Origin: Planctomycetota bacterium
GTDB taxonomy: Bacteria; Planctomycetota; B15-G4
Assembly (NCBI GenBank): GCA_020638905.1
Contig: JACKHP010000004.1
Location: forward strand, 199,995-263,994
Length of the DNA stretch: 64,000 bases
Direction: 5' to 3'
Shown here: piece by piece, positions 38,495 to 47,441 of the stretch
How the letters are laid out: each line of letters starts with the position of its first letter
Numbering within the stretch: the stretch's first letter is position 1
The notes under the pieces: model-generated
Seen by the model: only the letters and a program-made list of their open reading frames with translations
Databases searched by the model: none
Told to the model about the DNA's origin: nothing
Position numbers and translations under genes: made by a program

Positions 38495-39769
38495 TCAGGC
38501 GGCGCCCGACGTGCGCGCGTCCGGCTCGTCGAGCATCTCGCCGTACTCGCGCGAGACGAGTCCGTCGTGGCACGTGAGCAGCACCGCCCGGCCCTCGAGC
38601 CGCGTGTGCAGCCGCACGGGACGGACCCAGAACGCGCCCAGGTGACGCAGGGTCTGCTCGGCGTGGTCGAGTTTGAGCTCGTGCCCGCTCCAGCAGTGCT
38701 CGAGCTCGAGGTCGTCGCCCGCGCCACCGCCCAGCAGGCGGATCACGGGCTGTCCGCCGTTCGTGAGCTGCTCGAGCAGCCCGTCCTTCGCGGCGGCGCA
38801 TTCCTCGGGCGTGTGCCCGAGGTGGTGGCGGCGGCAGAAGTCCGGGTCCATCACCTGGTCGACGAAAGTCAGGTCGTTGTGGATGCGCCGCGCGTCGAAG
38901 AGCGGCCGGAGCTCCCCGCCGTGCGCGCGCTCGATGCTGCGGAACAGCTCGATGCCGAGCTTGTAGGGGTTCATCTGCCCCTCGCCCCCCATCGCGCCGC
39001 TGTGCTGGTCGGCGTAGTCGACCACCTCGGCGTCGCGCAGCAGGGACGAGGTCATGAGACGGCTGTGCCAGAAGGACGCCCAGCCCTCGTTCATGATCTT
39101 GGTCAGCATCTGCGGCAGGAAGTAGTAGGCCTCGTCGCGCAGCACGGCGAGCACCTCGTGCTGCCAGTCGTCGAGCGGCGCGTGCAGCAGCAGGTGCCCC
39201 ATCACGTCGCGTTCGCTCGCGCCGCGCTCGAGCGGCGGCGCGTTGCCGGGGCGTCCCGCGGCGCGAGCCATCGCCCCGGGATCGACCAGGTTGTCGATCG
39301 AGAGCACGCGGTCGATGAAATCCTCGACCACCTCGAAGCCGTGCTCGTCGGCGAGCGCGCGGATGCGCGCCCCGTGGCTGGCCAGCACGTCCATCATGTT
39401 CGGGTCGGTGTGCGCGAACCACGCGTTGTGGACGAAGAAGTCGGCGTGCCCGCAGACGTGCGCCATGACGAGCTTCTGCTCGACCGGCGCGTTCTGGCGC
39501 AGCAGGTACGCCACCACCGGACGCGTGTTCACGACCAGCTCGTAGATGCGCTGCAACCCGTACGCGTGCGCCTTGATGAGCCGGTCGTACTCCATGCCGA
39601 AGCGCCAGTGCGGGTAGCGCACGGGGAAGCCGCCGTAGGCGGCGATCTCGTTGAGCTGCCGGTGGTCGACGACCTCGTAGACGATCTCGGGCACGTCGAG
39701 CCCCGCGGCGCGCGCGCGCTCCTCGACGGCGAGCTGCAGGTCGAGCAGGTCCTGTCCGGGTGCGGCCAT
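38495..39769 (-). CDS. spoVR: SpoVR family protein
   Basis: 424 residues. Family features include YPHWRFGMEYDRLIKAHAYGLQRIYELVVNT, HVCGHADFFVHNAWF, the catalytic-looking NEGWASFWHS and DPDFCRRHHLGHTPEE. SpoVR (YcgB in E. coli) is linked to spore cortex formation in Bacillus and to stress in other bacteria; its activity is not known. It is 26 bp behind the DUF444 gene and completes the PrkA-YeaH-SpoVR module. Confidence 0.95.
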   Translation of the reverse strand: MAAPGQDLLDLQLAVEERARAAGLDVPEIVYEVVDHRQLNEIAAYGGFPVRYPHWRFGMEYDRLIKAHAYGLQRIYELVVNTRPVVAYLLRQNAPVEQKLVMAHVCGHADFFVHNAWFAHTDPNMMDVLASHGARIRALADEHGFEVVEDFIDRVLSIDNLVDPGAMARAAGRPGNAPPLERGASERDVMGHLLLHAPLDDWQHEVLAVLRDEAYYFLPQMLTKIMNEGWASFWHSRLMTSSLLRDAEVVDYADQHSGAMGGEGQMNPYKLGIELFRSIERAHGGELRPLFDARRIHNDLTFVDQVMDPDFCRRHHLGHTPEECAAAKDGLLEQLTNGGQPVIRLLGGGAGDDLELEHCWSGHELKLDHAEQTLRHLGAFWVRPVRLHTRLEGRAVLLTCHDGLVSREYGEMLDEPDARTSGAA

Positions 39770-39795
39770 GGCGGCTCCTCCGCGCGGCGTGCGCG

Positions 39796-40902
39796 CTACA
39801 GTCCCTTGCCGAGGAAGGTCTTGATCGCCGGCAGGATGCCGTCGCGGTCGAGGATCTCGCACGAGATCACGCGCGGGTCGTCCCCCAGCGCCCCCGACAG
39901 GTCCTTCATGAACTGGCCCGACCCGTAGGCGCTCTTGACCTGTCCGTAGCAGAACATGTTGGCCGACGGCAGGAGCTGGTCGCGCAGCAGCCCGAGGCAC
40001 TTCTCGGTGTCGCGTCCGCTCCAGTTGTCGCCGTCGGAGAAGTGGAACAGGTACACGTTCCACTCTTCCGGCGGGAACTGCGCCTCGACGAGCTCGGCCG
40101 CCAGCGCGTAGGCCGAGCTGATCTTCGTGCCGCCCGACTCGCGCAGCCGGTAGAAGGTGTCGTGGTCGACCTCCTTCGCGGCGGCGTCGTGCACCATGTA
40201 GCGCGTCTCGAGGCTCCTGTACTGGCTGCGCAGCCAGGTGTCGATCCAGAACGAGACGAGGCGCACGATCTCCTTCTGCTCGCGCCCCATCGAACCCGAG
40301 ACGTCCATCATGTAGAGGATCATCGCGGCGTGGTCGGGACGCACCACGTCCTTCGACGCGCGGTAGCGCAGATCGTCGGCGGTGGGCACGAGGCGCGGAT
40401 CGAGCGGGTCGTAGGTGCCGCTCGAGATCTGGCGCTTGAGCGACTCCTTGAGCGTGCGGCGCATGTGGCGCAGCGAGCGCGGGCCGCGCCGGCTGACCGA
40501 AGTGTAGCGACGGCTCGTGACCTCCATGCGCGCGTTCCCGCGCGGCTGGATGTTCGGCAGCTCGAGCTCCTCGCCCAGGATCGCGGCCATCTCCTCGAGC
40601 GTCAGCTCGACCTCGAGCAGGTGCTGACCCGGCTCGCCCCCGGCCGCGGCGTTGCCCTGCCCCTCGGACGCCTGGCCGTCGCCGCCGGGCTGTCCCTCGC
40701 CCTGGCCCTGGCCCTGCCCGTTCTTGCCGTGTCTCAGCCGCGGCAGCTCGATGCGCGGCACGGGGATCGAGACGAGCTGGCGTCCCTTGCGGCCGATGAG
40801 CTCGCTGCCCGTGACGTACTGCCGCAGGTCCTTCTTGATGTGCCCGCGGACGATGTCGGCGAAGCGCCGCCGGTCCCGCGCGATGCGGCCTTCGGCGGTC
40901 AC
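39796..40902 (-). CDS. yeaH: YeaH/DUF444 von Willebrand A-like protein
   Basis: 368 residues. An N-terminal basic helix (RFADIVRGHIKKDLRQYV) and a Gly/Gln-rich linker lead to a vWA domain with MIDAS motif DVSGSMG and the later FSDGDNWSG. The GTG start at 40902 overlaps the prkA stop codon (GTGA); no ATG precedes the conserved region. It is always found with PrkA and is thought to work with that kinase in stress response. Confidence 0.94.
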   Translation of the reverse strand: MTAEGRIARDRRRFADIVRGHIKKDLRQYVTGSELIGRKGRQLVSIPVPRIELPRLRHGKNGQGQGQGEGQPGGDGQASEGQGNAAAGGEPGQHLLEVELTLEEMAAILGEELELPNIQPRGNARMEVTSRRYTSVSRRGPRSLRHMRRTLKESLKRQISSGTYDPLDPRLVPTADDLRYRASKDVVRPDHAAMILYMMDVSGSMGREQKEIVRLVSFWIDTWLRSQYRSLETRYMVHDAAAKEVDHDTFYRLRESGGTKISSAYALAAELVEAQFPPEEWNVYLFHFSDGDNWSGRDTEKCLGLLRDQLLPSANMFCYGQVKSAYGSGQFMKDLSGALGDDPRVISCEILDRDGILPAIKTFLGKGL

Positions 40903-42992
40903 GCGGCTCCGTCCTGGGGCGGCGTGGCCTTGGTGTCGCCGCGCGCGAAGACCCCCGCCACGTGGTCGAGCGTGCGCGCCGCGCACTCCTCGCAGTAGCC
41001 CGCGTCGCGCACGAGACGTCCGGAGACCAGTTCGATCTTCTCGAGCACGTCGCGGTCGACCACGGTGCTCGCGCCGGCCGTGATCTTGAACGAGTCGCGG
41101 CTGTCCTCGAACAGCTTGAGCTCGAGCGCGCCGCGCAGGCGCGGGTTGCTGGCGTAGGTGAAGCTCTCGCCACGCGCGGCCAGGGCGTCGATGTAGTTCA
41201 CGATCTCGCGCCGGAAGTCGGCCTTGCGCGACTCGGTCACGCCGATCTTCTCCTCGATCGACCGCATCAGGCGCTCGTCGGACGTGCCCTCGCCCTTGAC
41301 GAACGCGGTCACCGCGTCGACGTAGTTGCAGCACAGCCGCCGGACGCCCTCGGTGTCGGCCACCACCGCGGCCCGCACCTCCTGCTTGACGGCCTCCTCG
41401 ATCTCGAGCCGCACCAGACCCACGAGTTCGCCGTAGCGCCGGCGCTGCTCGTCGTCGTCCAGCAACGGATGGCTCGCGAGCCCCTCCTCGAGCGAGGCGA
41501 GCACGTCGAACGGCAGCAGGCACTGCGGCGCGCCGTCGGCCACCAGCGCCGCCGCGATGCGGTCCTGCACGAAGCGCGGCGAGATGCCGGTCATGCCCTC
41601 GTCGGGCGACTCCTCGCGCAGCTCGTCGGCCGTGGCGGAGCTGAAGCCGGGCACGGAGCGTCCGTCGTAGAGGTGCATCTTCTGCACCAGCGAGACGGCC
41701 GCGTTCTTGGGCTCGTCGAGGCGCGTGAGCAGCGCCCACATGGCCGCCGCGTCGAGCGCGTGCGGCGAGAGGTGGCGTCCGGCGCAGGTCGTGGTGCCGA
41801 ACGTCTTGCGGTAGATCTTGACCTCCTCGGACAACCGCCGGTTGTACGGGATGTCGATCTTGCAGGTGCGGTCGCGGAACGCCTCCATGAGCTCGTTGCC
41901 CTGCAGGCGCCGGTACTCGGGGCTGTTCGTGTGGCCGAGGATGACCTCGTCGATGTCGGTCTGCGCGAACTTCTTGGGCTTGACGCTGTGCTCCTGCGTC
42001 GCACCCAGCAGGTCGTACAGGAAGGCCACGTCGAGCTTCAGCAGCTCGATGAACTCGATCATGCCGCGGTTCGCGACGTGGAACTCGCCGTCGAAGTTGA
42101 ACGCGCGCGGATCGCTGTCGCTGCCGAACTCGGCGATGCGGCGGTAGTTGATGTCGCCCGTGAGCTCGGTGCTGTCCTGGTTCTTCTCGTCCTTGGGCTG
42201 GAACGTGCCGATGCCGACCCGGTCCTGCTCCGAGAGCACCAGCCGGAAGACGTCGACCGAACGCTCGACCGCCTGGAAGTCGCCGCCCGACTCGCGCATG
42301 ATCCGATCGTGGTACCAGCGGCACAGCGGGCACAGCCGTCCCGACGGCTTGAGCAGGTAGTCGCCGTCGAAGCGCGCGTTGAGGTCCTTGTAGACCGAGC
42401 CCAGCGCGTCGCCCGGCAGCAGGTGCAGCGGGTCCTCGTGCATCGGGCAGTCGATCGTCTCGCCGTCGATCACCCACCTGAAGGTGTAGACCGCGCCCTC
42501 GGGACGCCTCGAGACGTGCTCGAGCCCGCGCTTGAGCAGGCGCGCGATGGTGCTCTTGCTGCTTCCCACGGGCCCGTGCAGGAGCAGCACGCGGCGCTCG
42601 GGCCCGAGACCGTGGGCCGCGGCGCGCAGGTGCTCGACGAGCTGCGCGAGCGGCCGTTCGATGCCGAAGATCGCGTCGCGTCCGTCGTCGAACGGATCGT
42701 CGAAGAAGCGGTAGTGCACGGGACGCTCGCTGGCCGACGGCGGCGCGTCCGTGCCGAAGCCCAGGATCATGTCGTACATGCGCTGGTAGCTGTTGCGCGC
42801 CAGCGCGGGGTTCTCGCGCACGAGGTCGAGGTAGTCCGCGAGCGATCCCGTCCAGTGCAGGTCGTGCCACGCCCGACGGCTCTCGGCGCGCCGCGCGAGC
42901 TGGATGTACGACGCCCCCTCGCCGGCGGGCCGCCCCTCGTCGAGCGCCAGCTCGCGGGGCGTGCGGACGTGATCCTCGATGCGCTCGTCCAT
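40899..42992 (-). CDS. prkA: PrkA/YeaG serine protein kinase
   Basis: 697 residues. An AAA+-like ATPase region with P-loop GPVGSSKST (140-148) and a zinc-like CPLC, followed by the PrkA C-terminal kinase domain. ILGHTNSPEYRRL and the DIPYNRRLSEEVKIY block are family hallmarks. In E. coli YeaG acts with YeaH under nutrient stress. The start ATG 42992 (MDERIEDHVRTP) matches the usual N-terminus; the frame is open upstream but basic and unconserved. First gene of the prkA-yeaH-spoVR operon. Confidence 0.95.
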   Translation of the reverse strand: MDERIEDHVRTPRELALDEGRPAGEGASYIQLARRAESRRAWHDLHWTGSLADYLDLVRENPALARNSYQRMYDMILGFGTDAPPSASERPVHYRFFDDPFDDGRDAIFGIERPLAQLVEHLRAAAHGLGPERRVLLLHGPVGSSKSTIARLLKRGLEHVSRRPEGAVYTFRWVIDGETIDCPMHEDPLHLLPGDALGSVYKDLNARFDGDYLLKPSGRLCPLCRWYHDRIMRESGGDFQAVERSVDVFRLVLSEQDRVGIGTFQPKDEKNQDSTELTGDINYRRIAEFGSDSDPRAFNFDGEFHVANRGMIEFIELLKLDVAFLYDLLGATQEHSVKPKKFAQTDIDEVILGHTNSPEYRRLQGNELMEAFRDRTCKIDIPYNRRLSEEVKIYRKTFGTTTCAGRHLSPHALDAAAMWALLTRLDEPKNAAVSLVQKMHLYDGRSVPGFSSATADELREESPDEGMTGISPRFVQDRIAAALVADGAPQCLLPFDVLASLEEGLASHPLLDDDEQRRRYGELVGLVRLEIEEAVKQEVRAAVVADTEGVRRLCCNYVDAVTAFVKGEGTSDERLMRSIEEKIGVTESRKADFRREIVNYIDALAARGESFTYASNPRLRGALELKLFEDSRDSFKITAGASTVVDRDVLEKIELVSGRLVRDAGYCEECAARTLDHVAGVFARGDTKATPPQDGAA

Positions 42993-43847
42993 GAGACCAT
43001 CCGACTCGGGGCGGGGAGTGGGACTCTTCGGGAAGCCGGCGCCGCGGACTTGAAGGCAACCGGCGGCGGCGATTCGGGACGTCGGATCGTCCGCGGGGGG
43101 TGACTCCACGCGAGTGCTCGCGTGCTGGGGCGCCGTGTGTGCGGACACTCCGGGTGCTCGGGGGCGACCGCCCCGCTCGAGCAGTCCTCGGCGCCTACGG
43201 CGCCTGCGGAACTCGCGGGGCGATCGCCCCCTGCGCTCCTCCGGTCCGCACGCTCGATGCCGGGCGCGTGAACGACGCGCCGGCATGCCCCGCCGACTCG
43301 CAGCGTATCAGCCGCAGCGCCGTCGGCGATTCACGCGCGACGGCGCGCCGTCCAGAGCCGGCACGCAGCTCGATGTCGTCAGCCTTCGCGATCATGCTCA
43401 CGCACGAGACTCACCCCGGCGGCGCGCACCACCTGCCTCGAAAGATCCTTTGACTCGACGCGCGCGCCGAATCGCCGCGAAGCCGCGCGCCAGCGCGCTG
43501 AGCTTCCTCCCGCTCCGGAATGCGCGCCCCGAGGCACATGCCCAGCGCGCTGCGAGTTCCGCAGCCGCCGCAGGCGGCGAGGACTGTCCGAAGCTGCGCG
43601 ATGCTGCGTGACGATGGTCAGTGGGCGCGCACGCAGCGCGTGAAGCGCCGCGCGTGCGGGGTGGGCGCCGCGTCACGCCGGCGGTTTGCTCGCGTCCGCC
43701 AAGCAGTTCATCCTTCCATCTCGCGAAGGGAGCGCCGCGCGAGCAGCGGCGGGCGATGTGGGACGGAGGCCAGGTGTTTCTTCACCTGGCCGCAGTCCCA
43801 CGTCGTCCGCCGCGTCGCGCAATCGGCCGACCTTGCAGTCCCCCTCG
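42993..43847. other. Gene-free 0.85-kb interval
   Basis: Reading frames here are short, Arg/Ala-rich and without motifs. Several short perfect palindromes occur, including a 14-nt one (GGGGCGATCGCCCC near 43220) and a compound hairpin at 43758-43801 listed separately. Its left end is the upstream region of prkA and may hold that promoter, but none is obvious. It may also contain the remains of a lost gene. Confidence 0.5.
43758..43801. terminator. Two-part hairpin downstream of the YfhO-like gene
   Basis: Outer stem GTGGGAC/GTCCCAC (7 bp), a symmetric 3+3 internal loop, inner stem GGCCAGGTG/CACCTGGCC (9 bp) and the 6-nt loop TTTCTT. It lies 47 bp beyond the stop codon of the 43848 gene and could end that transcript, although no T-tract follows. 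Confidence 0.45.
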
Positions 43848-46577
43848 TCACCCCCTCCTCAGGACCATCAGCAGGGCCAGCAGCGCGGCGGCGATCGAGA
43901 CGCCCAGGGCCCAGGCGAACCGCGCGGGGGCGTAGCGGAAGACCACGTGGCTGCTGCCCGCGGGGACGGGGATGCACTGCCAGGCCACGTCGGCGCGCAG
44001 GGTCTCCTCGAAGGGAGCTCCGTCGACGCTGGCCTCCCAACCCGGGGCGCGGCTCTCGGCCAGCACGAGCAGCGCGGGGCCGTCGGCCTCGACGTCGACC
44101 TCGATCTCGCTGCCGGCGTGGCGCACGACGTGGGCGCTGCCGCGTCCGCCGAGATCGGACGGACCCGGTCCCTCGAGCAGGGCGTACTCGGCGGGATCGG
44201 CCGCGATGAGCCGCGACGCGGACTCCTTGCCGAGGTCGAGCCACGAGCCCACGACCCACGCGCGCCCGAGGTTGCCGGTGTTGCGCCAGACGCGCGTCTC
44301 CGACTCGTGCACGAGCTGCATGCCTTCGATGTCGGACAGGTCGGTCGCCCGGTCGGTGAGCACGAACTCGACGTCGAGCGCGTCGAAGCGCGGGCTCGCG
44401 TACTCGACGTTCTCGCGCGAGAAGCTGAACGACGCGAACTGGTCGTCGTCGATCTGCACGTAGCGGATCCACTTGCGCGTACGGTCGAACTCGAGGTTGT
44501 CGTAGCTGAAGAGGTGGTCGACGCCCGCCACGAACTGCGTGTCCGGCGGCAGGATCGTGCCCTCGGTGAAGATGCGGAAGGGCGGCTGCTGCGCGCGCAG
44601 GAAGTCGACCGTCGCGGTGGGCGGGTACAGCTCGTCGACCGGCGTCGCGACGTTGTAGCCGTCGGCGAAGGTGAGCACGTCGAGGGCCACGATGCCGACC
44701 GCCCACCACGCGCCGTGTCGACGTCGCGTCCCCAGCAGCCAGCCCACGAGCGCGAGCGACGCGGCCACCGCGAGGAGATCGCGGGTGGCCAGGTTGCGTT
44801 CGCGCCGGATGGCCAGCGGCTGGTCGGCCAGGACGTAGGTGCGTCCGTCCTTGTCGTACTCGACGACGAGGCGGTGCCGTCCCTCCTCGGTGCGCTGGGC
44901 GGGGAACGTCTGGGTGATGGGATCGTCGGGGCCGGTCCGGGCCGCCTGTCCGTGCCACAGCATCTGCGCGTCGAGCTGGATGCGCAGGTCGTCGGCGTCC
45001 TCCGGCACGTCGAAGCAGATCGTGATCGGACGCCGACCGTCGAAGACCTGGTTCGGCGGCGGGCTGCGCAGCTTGCTCACGATCGTGCGCCCGCCGTGGG
45101 GATCGACCGGCATGCGCAGCACCACGTAGCTCGCGACGAGCGCCAGCAGGCCGGTGGTCGCGATGCGTCCCACCGAACGCAGCACGCGCGGCGTGGCGTC
45201 GTGCGACACGAAGCGCTCGAGCACCATCGCGCCGCCGCAGGCCGTCAGGAAACCCACCGGGCCGAGCAACCGCGTCGGCGCCACGTGTCCCAGCCCCGGG
45301 ACGAGTCCGACCAGGGCCGCGATGCACGGCAGCCCGAAGGCCGCGCCCCACAGCGCCACCGAGACCAGGGCGAAGAAGCGCACGAAGCCGCCGCCCAGGC
45401 CGCGCAGGAATCCCAGCATGAGCAGCAGCGGCGGCAGCACGCCCGCGTATCCGGCGTTCAGCCCGGGGAAGTCCTGGGCGCCGGTGAACACGCCACCGCG
45501 GACGAGGCCCGCCAGCGTCGCGTGCGAGACGACCGGGTCGCCGTACAGCTCGGGCAGGAAGAGCACCGAGGACGACATGGCGGTGCCCATCCGGCGTGCC
45601 ATGACGATCGCCACGGTGGCGCAGGCGACCGCGGCCAGGCGCTTGCCGAAGCCGTTCGACTGCGAGGCCCGCAGCAGCGCCAGCGCCGCGAGCACGAAGA
45701 ACGCCAGCACCGCCGAGGCCCCGAACGACGGACCTCCCTGGACCTGCGCCTGGATGTCGCGCAACGCCTTGCCGTGGCTCAGCGACGCGTACTCGAGGAA
45801 CGGCACCCACTGCACCGCGGAGAGCGCCAGGGCCAGCGAGGCCGCGCCCAGCACGAGCGGACGCCCGTGGGCGTCCCACAGCCGCCAGAGCGCCCACAGG
45901 CCGGCCACGAGCCCCGCCACGAGGCCCGTCTCGGGATGCCCGCCCAGCACGAGCAACGCGAAGCCCAGCGCGAGCACGACGGTGCGTCGTCGGCTGCGCA
46001 GCTCGACCACGCGCTCGACGGCCCAGAACGTGAACGGCAGCGCGAGCAGCGTGTGCGAGAGCGCGTACTGCAACCACAGCACCTGGTGCCCGCCGAAGCC
46101 GAAGGCCAGCGCTCCGAAGGCCGCCGCCGGCACCGAGAGCCGCAGGCGTCGCAGGAACAGCCACGTGAACCACGCCGAGAGCACGAGCACCGCCAGTGCC
46201 TGGAGCGTCGGGACGAGGTGCATCCACTCCCAGGGGACGAGCGCGGCCAGCAGCGTGAGCGGGTGCAGCAGCGAGCTCGTGATGTTGCCCAGGAAGGGCT
46301 GGCCGCCGCCGCCTCGCGTGGTCCACAGCGGGTCGGCCTGTCCCCGGTAGACCCTCGCCGCCTCGAGCAGGTACGGGTAGTAGATCCGGGCCTGGTCGCC
46401 CAGGAAGCGGTTCTTCGAGACCGGCTCGAGCACCGCCGACCACGGCAGGCAATTCTGGAGCGACTCGCGGGACAGGAGCGCCCGATCAGGGGCCAGTGCA
46501 TCACGCACGAGCCAGAGGGCCAGGCCCGCGAAGACGGCCAGGGCCCAGGCATCCAGCCGGCGTTCGGTTGAAAGCAA
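43848..46577 (-). CDS. YfhO-family polytopic membrane protein
   Basis: About 909 residues with some 12 membrane helices in the first two thirds and a periplasmic C-terminal domain ending in another helix (ALGVSIAAALLALLMVL). Features of YfhO/GT-C-like proteins include PWSAVLEPVSKNRFLGDQARIYYPYLLEA near the N-terminus, FGFGGHQVLWLQYALSH and GHPETGLVAG. YfhO (Bacillus) is needed for glycosylation of lipoteichoic acid. TTG 46577 was chosen because ATG 46634 and 46649 would overlap the divergent gene, but these cannot be excluded. Probable lipid-linked sugar transfer at the membrane. Confidence 0.82.
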   Translation of the reverse strand: MLSTERRLDAWALAVFAGLALWLVRDALAPDRALLSRESLQNCLPWSAVLEPVSKNRFLGDQARIYYPYLLEAARVYRGQADPLWTTRGGGGQPFLGNITSSLLHPLTLLAALVPWEWMHLVPTLQALAVLVLSAWFTWLFLRRLRLSVPAAAFGALAFGFGGHQVLWLQYALSHTLLALPFTFWAVERVVELRSRRRTVVLALGFALLVLGGHPETGLVAGLVAGLWALWRLWDAHGRPLVLGAASLALALSAVQWVPFLEYASLSHGKALRDIQAQVQGGPSFGASAVLAFFVLAALALLRASQSNGFGKRLAAVACATVAIVMARRMGTAMSSSVLFLPELYGDPVVSHATLAGLVRGGVFTGAQDFPGLNAGYAGVLPPLLLMLGFLRGLGGGFVRFFALVSVALWGAAFGLPCIAALVGLVPGLGHVAPTRLLGPVGFLTACGGAMVLERFVSHDATPRVLRSVGRIATTGLLALVASYVVLRMPVDPHGGRTIVSKLRSPPPNQVFDGRRPITICFDVPEDADDLRIQLDAQMLWHGQAARTGPDDPITQTFPAQRTEEGRHRLVVEYDKDGRTYVLADQPLAIRRERNLATRDLLAVAASLALVGWLLGTRRRHGAWWAVGIVALDVLTFADGYNVATPVDELYPPTATVDFLRAQQPPFRIFTEGTILPPDTQFVAGVDHLFSYDNLEFDRTRKWIRYVQIDDDQFASFSFSRENVEYASPRFDALDVEFVLTDRATDLSDIEGMQLVHESETRVWRNTGNLGRAWVVGSWLDLGKESASRLIAADPAEYALLEGPGPSDLGGRGSAHVVRHAGSEIEVDVEADGPALLVLAESRAPGWEASVDGAPFEETLRADVAWQCIPVPAGSSHVVFRYAPARFAWALGVSIAAALLALLMVLRRG

Positions 46578-46632
46578 CGATGAGCCCCCAGTACGATCCG
46601 GCGCCCGCGTGGCCCCCCGTACGTGGCGCCGC

Positions 46633-47361
46633 ATGATAAGTGCCGTCATTCCGGTCTACAACGAGGCAGGCTGCCTGCCTGAGAGCGTGGCGGCACTGAC
46701 CTCGGTCCTGGTTCGCCTCGCCGGCGACGATTGGGAGATCGTGCTCGTCGACGACGGCTCGGCCGACGAGACCGGGGCGACCATCGACCGCCTGGCGTCC
46801 ACCGATCCCACCCACCTGCGCGGGCTGCACCATGCCCAGAACCAGGGAAAGGGCGCGGCGGTGCGCACCGGCGTGCTCGCCACGCGCGGCGACCTCGTGC
46901 TCTTCTGCGACGCCGACATGTCCACGCCGCCCGAGACGCTGGTCGAGTTCGTCGAGGCGACGCGGGCCGGCGCCGACGTGGTGATCGGAAACCGCAAGAG
47001 CCCCGAGGCCACCATCGAGCGCTGGCAGCCGCCCATCCGCACCTGGCTCGGCCTGGGCTTCACGCGCCTCGCGAACGCGGTCACGGGCCTGCGCATCAGC
47101 GACTACACCTGTGGCTTCAAGCTGTTCCGCGGCGACCCGGGGCGCGCCATCTTCGCCGCCACCGAGACCCCGCGTTGGAGCTTCGACGTCGAGATCCTGG
47201 CCAGGGCGGCCCGCATGGGCCTGTCCGTGCGCCAGATCCCGGTGCACTGGATGCACGTGGACGACACGCGCGTGAAGGTCCTGCGCGACGTCGTGTCGTC
47301 CTTCTGTGAACTGCTCGCCATCCGGCGCCGGCTTGGCCGTCAGCGCCCCGATCGGCCATGA
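46633..47361 (+). CDS. Dolichyl-phosphate-glucose/mannose-type glycosyltransferase (GT2)
   Basis: 242 residues. GT-A fold with AVIPVYNE, DDGSADETG, QNQGKGAAVRTG and metal-binding DADM. TPRWSFDVEILARA is typical of ALG5/DPM1-like enzymes that load polyprenyl phosphate with a sugar. No membrane helix follows, so the enzyme is peripheral. ATG 46633 starts directly at the first strand; GTG 46609 is an alternative. It heads a plus-strand surface-sugar operon and is divergent from a YfhO-like protein, which could use its product. Confidence 0.88.
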   Translation: MISAVIPVYNEAGCLPESVAALTSVLVRLAGDDWEIVLVDDGSADETGATIDRLASTDPTHLRGLHHAQNQGKGAAVRTGVLATRGDLVLFCDADMSTPPETLVEFVEATRAGADVVIGNRKSPEATIERWQPPIRTWLGLGFTRLANAVTGLRISDYTCGFKLFRGDPGRAIFAATETPRWSFDVEILARAARMGLSVRQIPVHWMHVDDTRVKVLRDVVSSFCELLAIRRRLGRQRPDRP

Positions 47362-47441
47362 TGTAGAGTTCCCGGACCCGCGGCGGGCGAGCCGTCCGGG
47401 CCCGTCCCCCACCCGCCGTCGCCCCGCAGCCGAACGCCGCC

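Noticed and set aside
43213..43226. GCGATCGC-containing palindrome as a HIP1-type repeat
   Set aside because: A single short occurrence in GC-rich DNA; no sign of the dense distribution seen for HIP1.
43686..46571. Plus-strand frame of 961 codons opposite the YfhO-like gene
   Set aside because: Charged low-complexity composition; the minus strand encodes a coherent polytopic membrane protein.
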